Positions 13,653 through 54,380 of a stretch of DNA of 64,000 nt are shown here, piece after piece. Position 1 is the first letter of the stretch, and every line of letters begins with the position of its first letter. The stretch comes from Certhia americana. Taxonomy: Eukaryota > Chordata > Aves > Passeriformes > Certhiidae. The translations under genes and the position numbers were made by a program. The notes beneath the pieces are model-generated. The model ran no database searches. It saw only the letters and a list, made by a program, of their open reading frames with translations, and was not told the DNA's origin. Location of the stretch: positions 50,427,471-50,491,470 of the forward strand of contig CM031857.1 in assembly GCA_018697195.1 (NCBI GenBank). The letters are read 5' to 3'.

Positions 13653-16298
13653 TCTTACACTGTCTTCTTTTGCAAGATGAATAGACCTGGTGTATTGACA
13701 CTCAGCAGTGAAGAAGCATAACTGAGATACAGATCCTGAAGTACCCACATCTGTCAGGAAATACCTCTGTGACATGAAAAGGGCAGGTGGTGATGGAAGC
13801 CCAGGCATCAGATGCTTCTTACGAGTCCTTTCTTTGCTTTGAAGTGTTTTTGCACTGTAATGATAGGAGGAAAAATCAGTTAAGCACAGGGATATATTTT
13901 TAGGCAGGGTGTACAATACTGTAGAATATCTAGAATGAGTTCTGAGTATCTGAAAAATTCTACTTTTGGATATATTTTGTACAGCCAGATAGTACTTGAA
14001 GTACTAAAACACCACTTCCCCCTCTTTATTTGCTTCAGGACATCAAAATAATAACTTCATAGTAATACATTCATTTGATCATAGTTGGAATGCTAATAAC
14101 TTCATTTATTTTCTAGTTAAAAAAATCAGAAGAATTTGTATTCTCTTTGAAAGCAAGCTGTGTTGTAGTAATTGCTTAATGAATTAACAACACTCACCAT
14201 CTTGGCTTCTTCTGGTAGGGAGAAAGCAGCTCAAGTTTCTTCCCAAGGAAAATATGTAGTGAAAACTACGTATGTCCTTGTTTTATACCACAGTGGAGGA
14301 GCTCAGAGGCAAAACTGTTGCATTCCTTGAAAATTAGTGTTCATAGAAGTTGTACATTATGACATCTCAGCATGATCCAGTTAAATTTTTCCAGTTAAGT
14401 CAACTTAAATATATTGCTTAGTGTTCTGTGTCCTTTGCAGACACTCATACATAGTGTTTGCTCTTTACTCTTTTCATTATTAAATTATGAGATTGTAAAA
14501 CCATCCTTCAGAAATTTAGAAAATAGAATAGCCAAATAAATGAATAGTTGGAAAATTCTTTAACCTTCATTTTATGTGCTCCATATGGCAATGACAAATC
14601 ATAATATGACAGTGGGAGACCTTTCACTGTGTTGTTTTTGAGTTTTTTTCTAGAAATCATGCATATTGGAAGTGATTTCAGTGTGTTGCATCTTTTCCCT
14701 GCCAACACGTGGTAGTTTCAAACCAGCCAGGCTGATGTGCACAGCAGTTCTGTAGGGAACTCTGCAGTGGCAGTCATGGTGTTTTGTTTCTGACAATAAA
14801 TTCCTGCTAACTCATTACTGGAAGTTTGAAAATGCCTTGAAAGAAGACAGGCCTGTGCTTTCATCTTTCCAAAAATTGGGGGAGAAAGTGTGTGTGCTCT
14901 CATTACAGTCATGTGGTATTTATTTCCTATCTAGCTAAATGTCAACCTTTTAAAAATCCAGCTTAAATATTCATTTCAACAGCACACATCAAAGGCAGAT
15001 TCTCAGGTGAGCTGGATGGTACAGAAAAGTAGACAACAAACAGTGATTTACAAACATGGAGAGTGTCCAGCTGCAAAACCACATTTCTGTGTTTATCTTA
15101 AAGGGAGTCCAAGAAAAGTTGAGAGTTTAACCTGCTCTTTGTTCTTTTGGTCTATTTTTGCTTTGGAATGGGGAAAAAGTTGGCTTCACCTTTCAGTTTT
15201 TATGAAACAGAACAAATTCATAAAAATGTTTACATTTTTTCCTGAAGGTTTTTGCTCTGACTGTGCCTATTATAAAAGTGTTGTAATAACAAGAGCTTTA
15301 AAAAAAATGTTTCTTGCCCTTAGGCTGTGCAAATAACAGCACTCTGTGCCCCCTGTCAGCATGACTCAGTGACTTTTGGGATGAATAAGAGGGGCTTTAC
15401 AACTCAGTTGGTTCTCCTTCCTTAATAACTACATTTTCCCAAACCTACCAATTTTTTTCTGATTAAAAAAAAAAAGAGAGAGAGAAACAAAGAAATGGAG
15501 GAAAGCATGGACCACAGGCAAGGCTAGTTCAGTTTTCAGCTCTTTGAAGAAGGACAAGGAGGCAGAAAGCAGAACTTTGTCATATAATTTTTTGTTATTT
15601 CCTCTGCTTTTCAAAGCACCTTGGCTATTTGATCCCTAGCAGAGAGGCACTGTAACCATTATTATGGCAGAGGCTTGTTTTTATGTACCCCTTTTAGAAC
15701 TATATTTCACAGTGAATGGCAAGAGAAACTACTGACTGATCTTCAAAACCACTTGCAAGCAAAATGGCAAGCTATCACACCATTGTTCTCTTAATTTTTC
15801 TTTCTGAGGCTCACTTTAATTTTTTTTCCTCTTCTTTTGGATTATGCTCTCCCAATGAATGTGGCGCTACTTGACCTTCAAATGTCAAAATCCCTTTGAA
15901 TGGCATTACTGTGAAGTCTGGTGCCATACACCACATGTGAATGGCTAATATACATAGGAATCAATAGACATATTTCATGATGCACAGCCAGGCCTATGAA
16001 TTCATTTTATTATTCCTATCACTTCCCCACCCCCACAAAAACAAATTTTCAACTAGCTACTGCTATTTTAAGAAGAGAGGGGGGAGAGAATATACCGGCA
16101 GGCTGATTGACATAAGTCAGCCAACTCTTCCAGCTAAAGGTCTGAGTCTGCAAGCTGTTTCTTGTGGGCGGATCTCTGTGCTTAGATTGAGCAGCCTGAA
16201 GAATTCAAACTGAAATCAGCTACAGCTAAGTTATAAGCAATATACTCACATTTTCAGAGTTATTCAAGTGAAGAAACACAGGGTGAAGTCACTTTACA

Positions 16299-16334
<36 letters not shown>

Positions 16335-19300
16335 TTTCCATTTGCTCCCAATCTGGTTTAACATGCAAGTGTTCTCCCTATTTTTTGTGTGCGTTTCTCT
16401 CACTTTGGGCAGTAAGAAGAGGTTTCCATTGCTACATCTACCTGGACAAAATCCAAAATGTGGGCCAAATATCCTAGTTCTTTCCTTGAAAAGGTATGGA
16501 GAAAGTCAGAGCAGGGGAGACAGAGATGAGGAGGGAACTGAAAATATTCCCAGTACAGTTGACAGTTTCATTCAGGCTCATGTCTCTAACCCAAGGGTGT
16601 CATATGGGATGTTCTGTACCAATCTCAGCTAGGACAAAATAGAAGATTTTAGTTCTCATGCCAGTGAAGAAAGGAAGATTAAAGGGCCCTTTCTTCCATC
16701 AGTTTCTGAAGAAGAACGTGACAGATTTTGAAACCATCAATTCAAAGTAATGCCCATGGCACTCGGCAGAGGAGACTATGGATTTCTACTTGTGGCTGTC
16801 CTTTTGCCTGCAAATGTGAACTGCTCTGTTTTACCCTTTGGAGAATCCTTGTCCCTACAGAGAAGACATTTAGCCTTCAGGAAGGGAGGATGAAAAACAT
16901 TATTAACTTGCCATGATTTCTCACACTCCCTTGGTCTAGACTGGTGGAAGTGGCTGTCACAAAGATTCAGGATCAGGGCTCTGCTGTGCTGCAGAACCAA
17001 TCCATGGCCTGAACAGCCTGCAGGAAATTAGGCACTGCAGAAATCTGGGTATTTTTCTGGGTGGCCAGCCAATAAACCCAAATAATCCTGGGTTTTGGTG
17101 TATGAAGAATATAAGCATGCACAGTTTCCACCATTCATTCAATTTCCATGTTTCATTTTTCTGAGTTAGAGGACTCAGGATTTAACTGGTAATGCTTGTC
17201 ATGTTGAGCTGGAAACACCTCTAGAACATGACAGAATTATAGTGCTTACAACGCCCACAGGAAACAGTTGTTATCCCACAGACAAGTGAGAAATTGAGTC
17301 ACAGTATCATCATCATCTCCTACAGCCCAGCCGAGTGTCCTAATTATAACATCATTCCATATTCAGAACTGTCTAAATAAAATGAAGCCTTAAAGATAAG
17401 CACCTCCAGCGTTGTCATGCTGTCTCACATTTGAATTTCAGACACCAAGGCTGGGTCATGACCTGCAGGGTGACCTTGGGAGGTGGCATAGACCAAAGTA
17501 AGGGCTGTTCAATATTCACCTAATGAAATACTTAATCCTGAAGAGAGCAGGTCATGGCCATCACTGGGAACTTTCCACCCAGCCATGCAAAGCTCCCTTC
17601 TGTGTGTTCACTGGTACACATGCTGACCCAGCATTATGTTGGTTAATGAGCTTTCCTCCCAATCAAAGGAGCTCATTTGATTACTTAATGGCCCTTAGAA
17701 AGCAAATTTAGAAGTAATCATCTATTCTTAGCTCAACCACTTCTCCTTTTAAAAATATTTTCCTGAGAGCCCAGTCTAGATGAATGGGACATCATCCACA
17801 GAGCTGTACAGATTGCCTGCAATTTGTACCCACCAGCCTGAAGAAGGTACCCTATAGTCAAAGGTACAATACAGCAACAAGAATGAAACCACTCCTTTTA
17901 TGAACCCAAGAAAATCCTCCTCCAGTTAAGCAACTGTCACCTGAGAACAAAACTACAGGTATTGCAGATTTTTGTGGTTTGTCATACACTAGCTACAAGT
18001 TTTCTCATGGAATGCATATCTCCTCCAAGTGGGCAGACAGGCTGTACATTCACTCCCTACTGAACATAATTACACTGATAATAGTGATGGCAGTAGATAA
18101 CCCCAGAAAGCAATATCTGGACTCCTCCATGCCAATACCACTGCTTCCAGAAGCTGAAATGGTGCCTTCTACCCAAAAATTCAAAGACAAAACCAAGACT
18201 CATAAATATGAATTATTACAAGTCATTAAAAACCTTTCGTATGAAGTACTTCCCACAGATGTGTCCATTTTTTAAATTGAAAATAAAATGAATATTTTAG
18301 AAAAATAAGCATCAACATCTGGTAGTATATTTTCTTCTTTTAATTTCTTTTTTCTCTGATATCAAATAGTGTCAGAAAAGCTGTATGCACCTGTTGTCTA
18401 GACTGACTTCAATTTCCTGCCTTTTCTACCAGAAAAATCTAGCAGTTTTTCTTTAAAACTATTCACATTTCTCTGGTTTGTGTTTCCATTACCCAATTAA
18501 GAGTCAGATGTGACAAAATAACTTTAGACATAGTCATCTTTAATGCTTCCAGCACAGCCTTGGTTTAAAAATGCAGGACAAGGTGTATACAAATAGAAAA
18601 CACTTATATGATAACACTGTCGTACCTGGAGAGAAAATCTTCTGGTATTTTTACACACACTGAAGAAGCCTGAACTAATCAAGAGTCTGATATGTTGCCT
18701 GACTAATCAGCTCATAGACAAAAGTCTTTTGATATCACTGTTTTGTTAAAATTGTCAAAATCACAACTTCATGCTCTTAAATATCAGTTATGTTTAAGGT
18801 CAATGAAAAAATAGAAGAGGGAGACTGACCTGTTATACTTGAAATAATGATTCTTGTGCAACAGCAAAGTGAAATAACTAAACTGGTAAGAGCATCACTC
18901 CTGGAGATATGCGTAATCGAAATGTTGATTTGCCTGTTGATTTGAGTGGGTGAAAAGGTTAAACAAAATCTCTTCAGCACTCCTTAATAAGGAAACCTTT
19001 TTCTTTTCCTTGATTAAGATTACTCTCAGTGTTTTTATACACATACATTTCAAAATGTGAAATGGTATTTTTTAAAAAAAGGCAACAAATAGCCTATTTT
19101 ATTTAACCACTTCAGCCAAGTGTTTTCTGTTTGTCAAACACCAGAGAATTCTGAACGACTGTGAAAAGCATGTGTGTTGCAATGTATATGCAATGACACC
19201 AGCATTCATTTCTGCTCTATAGAGAACTCCAGTAACAAGAAACCCTATGAAGGCTAAACTGTTCTAAGGACACTTGAGAATTCTGAAATGGAGAACAGTA

Positions 19301-21289
19301 TAGAATTTTCTGGTTAAGAAAACTGCATTTCACCATGTAGTGGCCAATAACTGAAATGGAAGCTCTCCCCACTTGGGTTGGATAAGATAAATCAGAGCTG
19401 ACAGGAGCTTTCCACCAGGTCATCATCCTGGACAACTATCTGGCTGGCTTGGGCTTTTTCCCATTCAGCATCTGAATGCAAATCTCATGTTACAATTTTT
19501 AACTTTTCTCATGCAACATACAGAGTGTCAGCAGCACATTTCCTTTCTGGAAAATAACTTCTCAGTCCTATATAATTCAGGCCCTTTTTGAATCTACTCT
19601 GTAAAGTCCTTTGAAAATCTGGCTCTTAGCAAAAAACACATTCCATACTATCTGGACCATTTTTTTGGGGGGTCCAGAATACTAGATGCTCTGAGACCAT
19701 CTTCACACTGTTACATGGGACAAGTAACTCAGCTATCCTTACACTCCACAGTTCAAAAGAATGCCAAAAGCATGCAGGTTTACTTTAGAATACCTATTTT
19801 TTCTTCATATAGGAATACTACGAGTCCATTAAACTTGTTAAACTTTATCTTTACAAGCAAAGAAATTATGGTCTCAGCAAACCTCTTTTGTTCTGTAGCA
19901 GAAGTATATTCCTTGCCTCTGAGCACCATTTTAGATTTAAAATAGTTCCTTAAAGGTATTTCTTAAGTAAACCTTTCAAAGGCTTTTATAGGGTAACCTT
20001 CCCCCTCTCCCCTGCTTTGTAACAATGCTTGTTTAAATTTGAAGTTTATTTCAGTTATGATTCTACAATGTTTTTATAGTCATGCTGAACTTTTCCTCAA
20101 AACAACTCAAAACTTGTATGGACCAGTTCTGTCTTTCACTGCATAAATCTGTTATTTAGATTTGGGGATTTCTTGGTGCTGGTGGGGTTCTTTTGTTCTT
20201 GCATGTCATCAGAGCACTGGCTGAGAAAGCTGCAGGTTACATTATTCTCTGTAGTGTTAGCATGTTCTTTTTCCAACTTTCTGTATCTTTGGGCAGAGAC
20301 TGTTCCATCTTTCCTACTTGGAAATACCAAGGGCACTGCTCCTAAGTGATAGCTGTCCATAGAGCCATCCTAAGTAGTACAATCCAAGTAACTTCCAGTG
20401 AAAGTTTTGATGGTGAGAGACAACAGGCTGGTTCAGAGAGAACATAGCAGGCACTGCTTTGGCTGGTGCTGGCACTAGGAAATGGATGGTTACCTGGCCA
20501 GGAAATAATAGATGAACTCTCCAATGGCTCAGGCTGCAGGTGACCACCTTTAATAAAACAAGTTGAAGCTCTGAGAGTGCAGCCCTGTGAAATGCTGCAG
20601 TGAGAAAGGATGTGCTGCAGACAGAAAACAGATGATCCAGCAGTTTAAGCAATTAAGAAGGCAGGGGAGATTACCAGGAGGAGTGAGACAGCTATTTTTG
20701 CCAAGAGTTTTGGAATATATGCCCTAAAAACTATTATAACTTCCCCCACTGAATGTCAGCCCAAGGGAACAGTGTGGAATGCCAGATGTCTGCAGAGCCT
20801 TTAGCACAAGCTCTATCTTTGTATCCTTCTTATCCGTCTCAGGAAAGGCTAATTGCAATGATATCCACATAGTAAAGAAATGAGACAACAGTAGAGAATG
20901 TGCTGTCATCCTGAACCATGAGACACTGCCAGATGCTGATATCTACCATTAAAAGCCTTCATGTTGATTTCATTGTTGATTTTTTTCTGATGGTCACATG
21001 TCTAGAACATGTGGCTTCCAGTTACATGAGAGATCTTAGCATGAAGCAGGGTCGTGGAGAGGACAGAGCAAGTGCATGAACCCACCACCCCTGTAAGGTA
21101 ACTCTTACACATGTGCCATGTGCTAACACTGTAAACCCCAGGCTGCCAGGAACAATCTGGGGCATGATAATCCTGTAATGAGCAACAGCAGGTGCTAAAG
21201 TGCTTAAAGTAAATCACTCCTGCAGTCAGCAAATTGTTATTTATGTCAGCACCACAAAAGAGTGCAAATCTGAGAGGATGGGTGGCAGC
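13653..21289. other. AT-rich intergenic DNA
   Basis: No gene, RNA or assignable repeat recognised apart from the ATT microsatellite listed separately. Open frames are short. The longest that I examined (17,979-18,275, 98 codons, plus) has no recognisable motif. The minus-strand frames at 20,136-20,652 were compared from memory with the SOHLH2 C terminus and gave no convincing match. Confidence 0.5.
16299..16331. repeat. (ATT)n microsatellite
   Basis: About ten TTA/ATT units, ending where the pattern breaks at ACTATT. It accounts for a poly-leucine stretch in an overlapping spurious reading frame. Confidence 0.95.
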
Positions 21290-21570
21290 CAGTGACCCCT
21301 GAAACTGGGGGCTGGAAGCTTCAGGGGATCCCTGGGCAGGCAGGGCAGAGCAGGGCAGGGCAAGGCAGGGCAGGCAGGGCAAGGCAGGGCAAGGGATCAT
21401 CTTGCTGCCCCCATCTGGAGCAGTCCAAACTGGGGACAGAGCACCAGAGGCATCTCCCTGGGGACACAGACAGCCAAGGCTGGGGCAGGACATCTGTGAA
21501 ATGGAAGTGGAGCTGGGGATCAGGCCCTGTGAGGGGAACCAGGGCCAGGACCAGCCCAGGATGACAGAAG
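21290..21570. repeat. GC-rich patch with a GGGCA-type minisatellite
   Basis: A GC-rich island in AT-rich surroundings. Its core (about 21,334-21,395) is an imperfect tandem array of GGGCA, GGCA and GGGCAA units. The array creates a long low-complexity minus-strand open frame, rich in PCLPCLALPC-type repeats, that I do not regard as a gene. The plus strand has closely spaced GGG runs that satisfy a G-quadruplex pattern. Confidence 0.8.
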
Positions 21571-24500
21571 CATCAACACAGAGCCAAGGAACTGACTGTG
21601 GTTTTGTAATAATCAAGTTTGCTGTTTTCTAGTTTTGATTAGGCTGGAAAGAGAGAATTCTTCTATCTTCTTCAAGCCTTTTGGTGGTTTGGATTGTGAG
21701 AAACTCCTATTACATTTCCCTCTCAGCATGTCTGAAACCCAGAAACACCAGCCACTGGAAGGATTGGTCCAATATTAGCCAAGGCAGCAAGGAACACAGC
21801 ACAAAATATGTTTCCAGGATTGGTGCTTTGGTCCAGATGTCTGGAGCAGAAAATTCAGCACAGGTGTATGGTCCTCCATTCCTCTCCTCTCCAGGTGGTA
21901 AAAGACACGAGGCTCTTGCACCTCTTTGAGCTGTAGCACAGAGCAGTGTCCATCCTCACTGCACTGGTGTTGATGAGACTGAAGGTCTGGCCTGATAAGT
22001 GCTTTCTGATGGCAGCCTAAGGCAAGGTAGATCATTTCATCCAAACATTTTAATTGTATTTGGACAAATTATTCTTGCCCTAGGAATATATTATACTAAT
22101 GAAATTATGCTGTCAGCCATTGTAGGCCTGGCAGGAATTGCAAACTATTCTAATCCTCCAAGAACACATTTGCCCAGGCAATAATTTGACTTGTCATCAG
22201 TAAATTCTTAGCTCAGCTTTTTAAGAGATAGAAACACAGAAGAAAGGATTGATCTCTGGGCTATGGATTCCTATCACAATTGCACCAACTTTTCTTCTAA
22301 AGTCTGTATCAAATTGATCTATGGGCTGTATTTTCCCACCTGTATATTGGAGGCCTACAGGCTTTAGGAACAGCTTTCTAGCATAATGCAGCAGCTTGTT
22401 GGTTTGATTTCAAAAGAACATGGAGCTTGCCAAATGTACTCAAAAGGAAGAAAAAAAAGAGAGGGAATTTGTCCTTGTAAGTATTGATGCAACATGAGAA
22501 TAGATCTGTGGGCCTTGTAAATTCAATGCCTAAAGAACAGGTCCTCTGTTGTGTGCTGGGCTGCTGCAAGAGAAAAGATCAGCCCAAAGGAGAGTCAAAT
22601 TGCAGTTCAGTATTACTTCTTGGCTGAGACCCTCTACAGATCTTGGCTGATCACTCTCCCTAGCCAGAGCAAGAAAAATAAAGAAATTTACAAGAAGAGG
22701 GTTCAGCTTGCCTTTCTACATGCTGGATGGTTTATTCTGAATTTGTCATCCTATATTCTCTTTCTAGCGAGGGGAAAGAAATACAGTTGATGCGTCATCT
22801 GATCCATTTTAAAAATTTCTTTTAGAATGAGAAGCTGCACTCTGAAGGTGTCTGGTTTTTTTTCCCATTGACTACTCATTGAGTATACAGTGATTAGCTC
22901 AGACCTAGATGTATGACTTTCAAGCTGCAAACTGAGACAGATTTTCAGGCTAATTTTCCATCTTTTCATCTTTTTTAAAGGTTTCTCAATATCTTATTCC
23001 TGATCAGCACAAGACGAGTTAAGTGTGTACAGCCTTGGTGCTTCATGCTTCCCCCAAGATAACCCTTCAGCTGTGCCCAATTTTTCTGGCCCCCAGTCTG
23101 CATTGTTCTGTTACACCACATAATTCCTGAGCAGATTCCCCACGGGACACTTGCTTGTTGTGTGGAGGGATCAGACAGATGCATGGAGAAGTGCCTGTTG
23201 TAGGGTGGTGTGGGAGCGAGGCCTGTCCCACAGGATCTCACATGGAGTCCTTTTCTTTTCAGAGCTGACATTTTTCCCTGTGACAAGACATGCACAGCAA
23301 CTGGTGTCACTGCTGTGTCACACTGGGTTGTGTCCATCAGGAAATACCCTGACATCAGCCTTTACTGGTAAATCTCTTCAGTAAGATGCAGCAGCCACAG
23401 CTGCTTCTGCACCAATATTATCCATCTTCATTGTAAGACAAAAGAAAACCCATTTGATTTAGGTCAGACTTACTTAGATTCATTGTGGTTTTACCAGCTG
23501 GCTTCCCTCCAGCACCAGTGTATTTATCTTTGTGTCTCCTCAGCACCAGAAACATACTGTTCTCCCCAAATTACAGATGAGTTCCTGAGGCAGAATTCAT
23601 CTTCTCCCAGGCAACGAAGGGAGGGGTGAGAAGTTACATGGGAACCAGATCATAGGAGCTTTACCAGCCTAGAAATGGATCTTGTGAGAGCCCTTTCTGT
23701 GGGGTGGTGCTTTGAGTTGCTCCCAGAACCACAGGCATAGCCTGTCCCCATCTGCATGCTACTCCTGCAGACATAAGAGACTCATGGTTCTTAGTTGGTA
23801 TTTTATGGCACAGATTACTGAGGTGCAGGAAAACTGGATTCTAAGATGTAACCTATAAGGAACTAGATCCAATGTTTGTATTTTTGGAAGAGAGGGTTGA
23901 ACTGATCTGCCAAGTAAATAAGGTACTACCACCTTTGAAAAGCCTCATTATCCAGACTAGAGCTATCTGCCATTAGTGTGACACCCGAGTGTAAAGAGGT
24001 AAAACTGTGGCAATTAGATATAATTTTAGTCCATGCACATTATATCTGCTTCCAACTAGAGTTAGTTCAAAGCACAGTTTATGTTTGATACCAGTCTGGT
24101 AAAAACAGCAGAAACTTAATAACACAGAGGTTCGCTTGCTTATTTATTAATTAATTAATTTGTTTGCTGCTGAGTCTGCATCACATTTGTAAAAAGGCCT
24201 GCACAGCATCCTTCTGGAAATGTATTCAGGCTAAATTATGCACTCCACATTTACCAGTGGAGACAGAATATCATAGGAATCTGGGAAACTGTCAGCTGTA
24301 CCACCTAGTCAGTTTAAATACAGATAATCCATTAAACGAAGTATTTAAGCAACAAAATACCTTGCTTATTATTAATGATATCCTGAACACGAGGAAGTTC
24401 ATCACTCCAGTTCTCTGCAGCCTGTGGTTATGCTGTATAATTACATAATAATCAGCCACACATTCAATGCCTGTTCAATAAACATTTTAATTTCATTCCA

Positions 24501-26401
24501 TCATAGAAGACTACACTGGTGCTAAAATGATTAATTAAAATCAAATATCATGACTCAATACCATCTTCAATCATGAGACTTTAAAAGAAAAAAAGGAAAG
24601 GTTTCTTTTTTGGAAATAAGATATGTGTGCTTACCAGCATTTGATATTTTAAATTTATATTTTCCAGAAACACTATGGGTAAATACTTAAAATGCCTTAG
24701 TTACCTCAAAATCATGACTCATCTGAAATTAGTGGAATTACATGACTAACCATGTAAAGGAAGCATACCCTCAAGTGCCAAGTTAGGATATCCCAGTCCA
24801 TCAATTAAGGCCACTTACAGACTACAGTCGGTATCTCTGGAATCCCAAGTACATTCTACACTGAAGGAAGAAGTTTGGCCAGGCTCAAACCTTCACCTCT
24901 GATCCTGTCTTTCTCTGTTGTTTAGCTCCATTCAATCACTGACCACAACTGTCAGGAATTCAGTTTCCCATTTTTGGTTTCAGATTCCTTCAGTGTCATG
25001 TATGATGCACAGAAACTTAAGAGGAGACAGACTTTATCTTGAAATGGTTGGCAACATTACAAAAGATCACCCAGTTGTGAAATCAGGGAAAAACCAGACA
25101 TCACTACACTCTTCTATCTACTTTAAATAAACCTAGCTCTTGATTCTGTCTTCTAGGCCTAAAATAATACTGCATACTATGCTTTGAAGGATTAATTAAT
25201 CCTGAATGTGCTGAAGTATTCATATAGAAGATAGTATATAAAGCCATCTAACTGTTCATTGCTACAAATGTCAACAAACCACATTTCACAGGACAACAAA
25301 ACAGTAAGAAAAGCCCACACAAGATAAATCCAGGAATTTTGAAACACTCATTCACCCAAACCCACCAAATCAAACAAAAAATTCCTACATGTTTTGGGAA
25401 AGCCAGAAGTGTAAAAATTTTATTTAGATCCAACGAGACACTACACTTTTGAAACCAAAACCTCTCTTTTTGCTGTTGCAAAGAAATTAGAGTAATCAAA
25501 TTTAATTATCATGTTTGTCTTTATTTTCAGAAAACCAGGAAGAAAGTGAAATGCCAAGAAATTCAAAGGCTATGAGTACAGGAATATTTTGCACAACAAA
25601 AATTACAGCTGGACATATAATTAGAATGGTCAAACACCATATGTTTTAGCAATTATTTATCATATTACTGCATTTCAAATCCCGAATCAAATAAAATTGT
25701 TCCTGGGACTAAATATGACATAGTCTCCTCTTCTCACAGGTCATTCCTGTACCAGTAATGTCTCTCTTAAGGCTTCAAAAAAAGTGTCTTTTTAAGTCCT
25801 CAGTGAGGACTATACTTGAGGGAAGCATCCAAGTCTCCTGTTGTGAAAAAATGTTCTGTCATATTTGTGCAGTGTTTCCAGTTATTCTGAGGTGCTACAC
25901 AGACCAGACTTGAGTACACTAACATTTGATTAAGAGACAGCAGTAGGAAATGTTTGCTGCATGAATCCAAGAACTGGATCTTCTTCACTAGTGCACATGT
26001 CCCTTGTCTTTTATGCCAATAGAACCATTATGGTGATTTTTCCTCTCTCCTTCATCACAATGACAAACACCAAAATCCATTTGGAAATTTTTTTGTGAAA
26101 AACACAAACAGAAGAGTGCTAACCTAACCAGCTGTACTACACTGTGAGGAAAAACCAGCTAGGCAGGCAACCCTGCTTATGAAAGTATGATATCATGTGC
26201 ATCACAATAACATGACAAATATCTGTAATGAATTTCATACTATGCAAGAGAAAAAAATGGGATTTCCATACTGAATATGCTGAATGTCATGGCTAAATGT
26301 TATTTAGAATGACACCATTGGTTTGTCTTTTACTGTGTGTTTAATTACAGTGTCACTTTAATGCTGCCAGTAATAAGGAACTATTAGTAATGCTCTGAAA
26401 G

Positions 26402-26423
26402 AAAAAAAAAAAAAAAAAAAAAA
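26402..26423. repeat. A22 homopolymer
   Basis: Run of 22 A residues on the plus strand, read as U-rich in the CCDC169 transcript direction, directly past a candidate AATAAA at 26,431-26,426. Confidence 0.9.
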
Positions 26424-26425
26424 CC

Positions 26426-26431
26426 TTTATT
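26426..26431 (-). terminator. CCDC169: Candidate CCDC169 polyadenylation signal
   Basis: Minus-strand AATAAA, the first canonical hexamer I found downstream of the CCDC169 stop codon (about 1 kb away). The following minus-strand sequence is GG and then a long T run, which resembles a U-rich downstream element. Polyadenylation here is inference. Variant hexamers nearer the stop could be used instead. Confidence 0.35.
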
Positions 26432-27424
26432 TCAAAGAGTTAGGAATGCTCTTAAAATAATAAAGGGCAGTCAAGCAACCACATTTGCTCTGCCAAGAGC
26501 TTTTAAGATGTAACCCAGATGATTGAAGCTTCCTTACCAAAAGATTTTTTCTGTTGTCACTTGAAAAAATTTTGCTAAATGTAATGACTAAAATGTAGGC
26601 AATAAAACTGCAACAATAATTGCATACTTAAGAATAAAAAGACAAAGTAGTTCTACTTTCACTGAAGAAATGATTTTTAGGATTGGCACTATTTTGGACC
26701 CTAAAAGTACAAGGATCAATGCCACTGAAGAAGACAGATTTTTATGACCCTGAGGACACAAGGGTTCATCTGAGAGCTCAAATTTCAAAGAGTGACATAC
26801 CAGTATCAGGATATGTGCTTCATTATAGCACACATATATTGTTTAAAAGAAACAACCATTTCACAATGGCTCTGAAGATTTCTTAATAAAAAGTGCTCAA
26901 TTTTTCTGTCATTTCTATCCATTACTAGTGCCTAAAGCAGCTGGAAATTGTTTTGTGCTTCTAAACCATGCAGACAGAAAGTGGCAGTCAACACAGGATC
27001 TGTGGCAAGCCAGCTTTTAAAAACAAGTTACATTTAGACAATACTTCCGGTTACATCAATCTGCTTTTTTCTTCTTGGTTGAGAGGTCAAAAATGTTAGA
27101 GCCTTGTTTGTTTTCTGTGGCTGCATAGTTAAAGGATCTACACAGTGTATAACGACATTAAATATTCCCCAACTCTTCCAACACCCTCACACTCAGAATC
27201 ACTGATGTGAAGCAGAATGGAAAGGGTCAGAGATCATCAATACAAAGATGGCAACTAGAAGAGCAATTCCATTAGGTAGAGGAACACTTGCACTAAGGCA
27301 GCCAAGAAGACATTCCAGTCTGGATTTGGCATTGCAATAAGACACGAATATTTTCAATTTAAAAACTTTCAGTCAAATTAAATTTTTTAAAAAGTGACTG
27401 GAAGTTCTTGCCATCAGTATTAAA

Positions 27425-54087
<26,663 letters not shown>

Positions 54088-54108
54088 TGCCGCCTCCGCC
54101 GGTGCCGC

Positions 54109-54114
54109 TCACAT
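54109..54114 (-). promoter_or_regulatory. CCDC169: Start-stop uORF in the CCDC169 leader
   Basis: The minus strand reads GGGAATGTGAGCGG: an ATG directly followed by TGA, 27 nt upstream of the CCDC169 ATG and in the same frame. Such start-stop elements are known in other genes to stall ribosomes and lower translation of the main ORF. Its effect here is inference, and it matters only if transcription starts upstream of 54,114. Confidence 0.6.
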
Positions 54115-54380
54115 TCCCCGCGTCGCCGGCGTTGCGCGGGGTGACGGCTGCGACCGGCCGGCGGAACCCGGGGGAGCGGCGCGCTGAGGCCACCCCATGC
54201 CCGGCTCGGGCACCCTTTTCTCCGCAGTCCCCGCGGCTGTCCCGCTGCCCAGAAAAGAAAGCCCCAGAGGGGAGACGGGGCCGGGCTCCACTGGCAGTCG
54301 GTACCGCCGGTGCCGCCTGTCCCTGCCCGGGCCGCCCCGTCCCGTCACTGCTGTGACGGCCCGCCTTTGACGGGCTGTTC

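Larger units (their letters stand above)
21571..27424. other. Intergenic DNA downstream of CCDC169, including its 3' UTR
   Basis: The 3' UTR of CCDC169 must begin just left of its stop codon at 27,425. The nearest canonical AATAAA on the minus strand that I found is at 26,431-26,426, immediately followed in the transcript direction by a U-rich stretch. That would give a UTR of about 1 kb, but I cannot confirm that it is used. The rest holds no recognised gene. Confidence 0.5.

Noticed and set aside
13350..13916. 188-codon minus-strand open frame
   Set aside because: More than half of it is CR1 3' UTR sequence, with no resemblance to a host protein.
20136..20652. Minus-strand frames considered as a SOHLH2 C-terminal exon
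   Set aside because: Only a few scattered residues could be aligned from memory. Three different frames would be needed, and no bHLH exon was found upstream.
21002..21616. 204-codon minus-strand open frame
   Set aside because: It is produced by the GGGCA minisatellite and its GC-rich flanks: repetitive Pro/Cys/Leu content and no domain.
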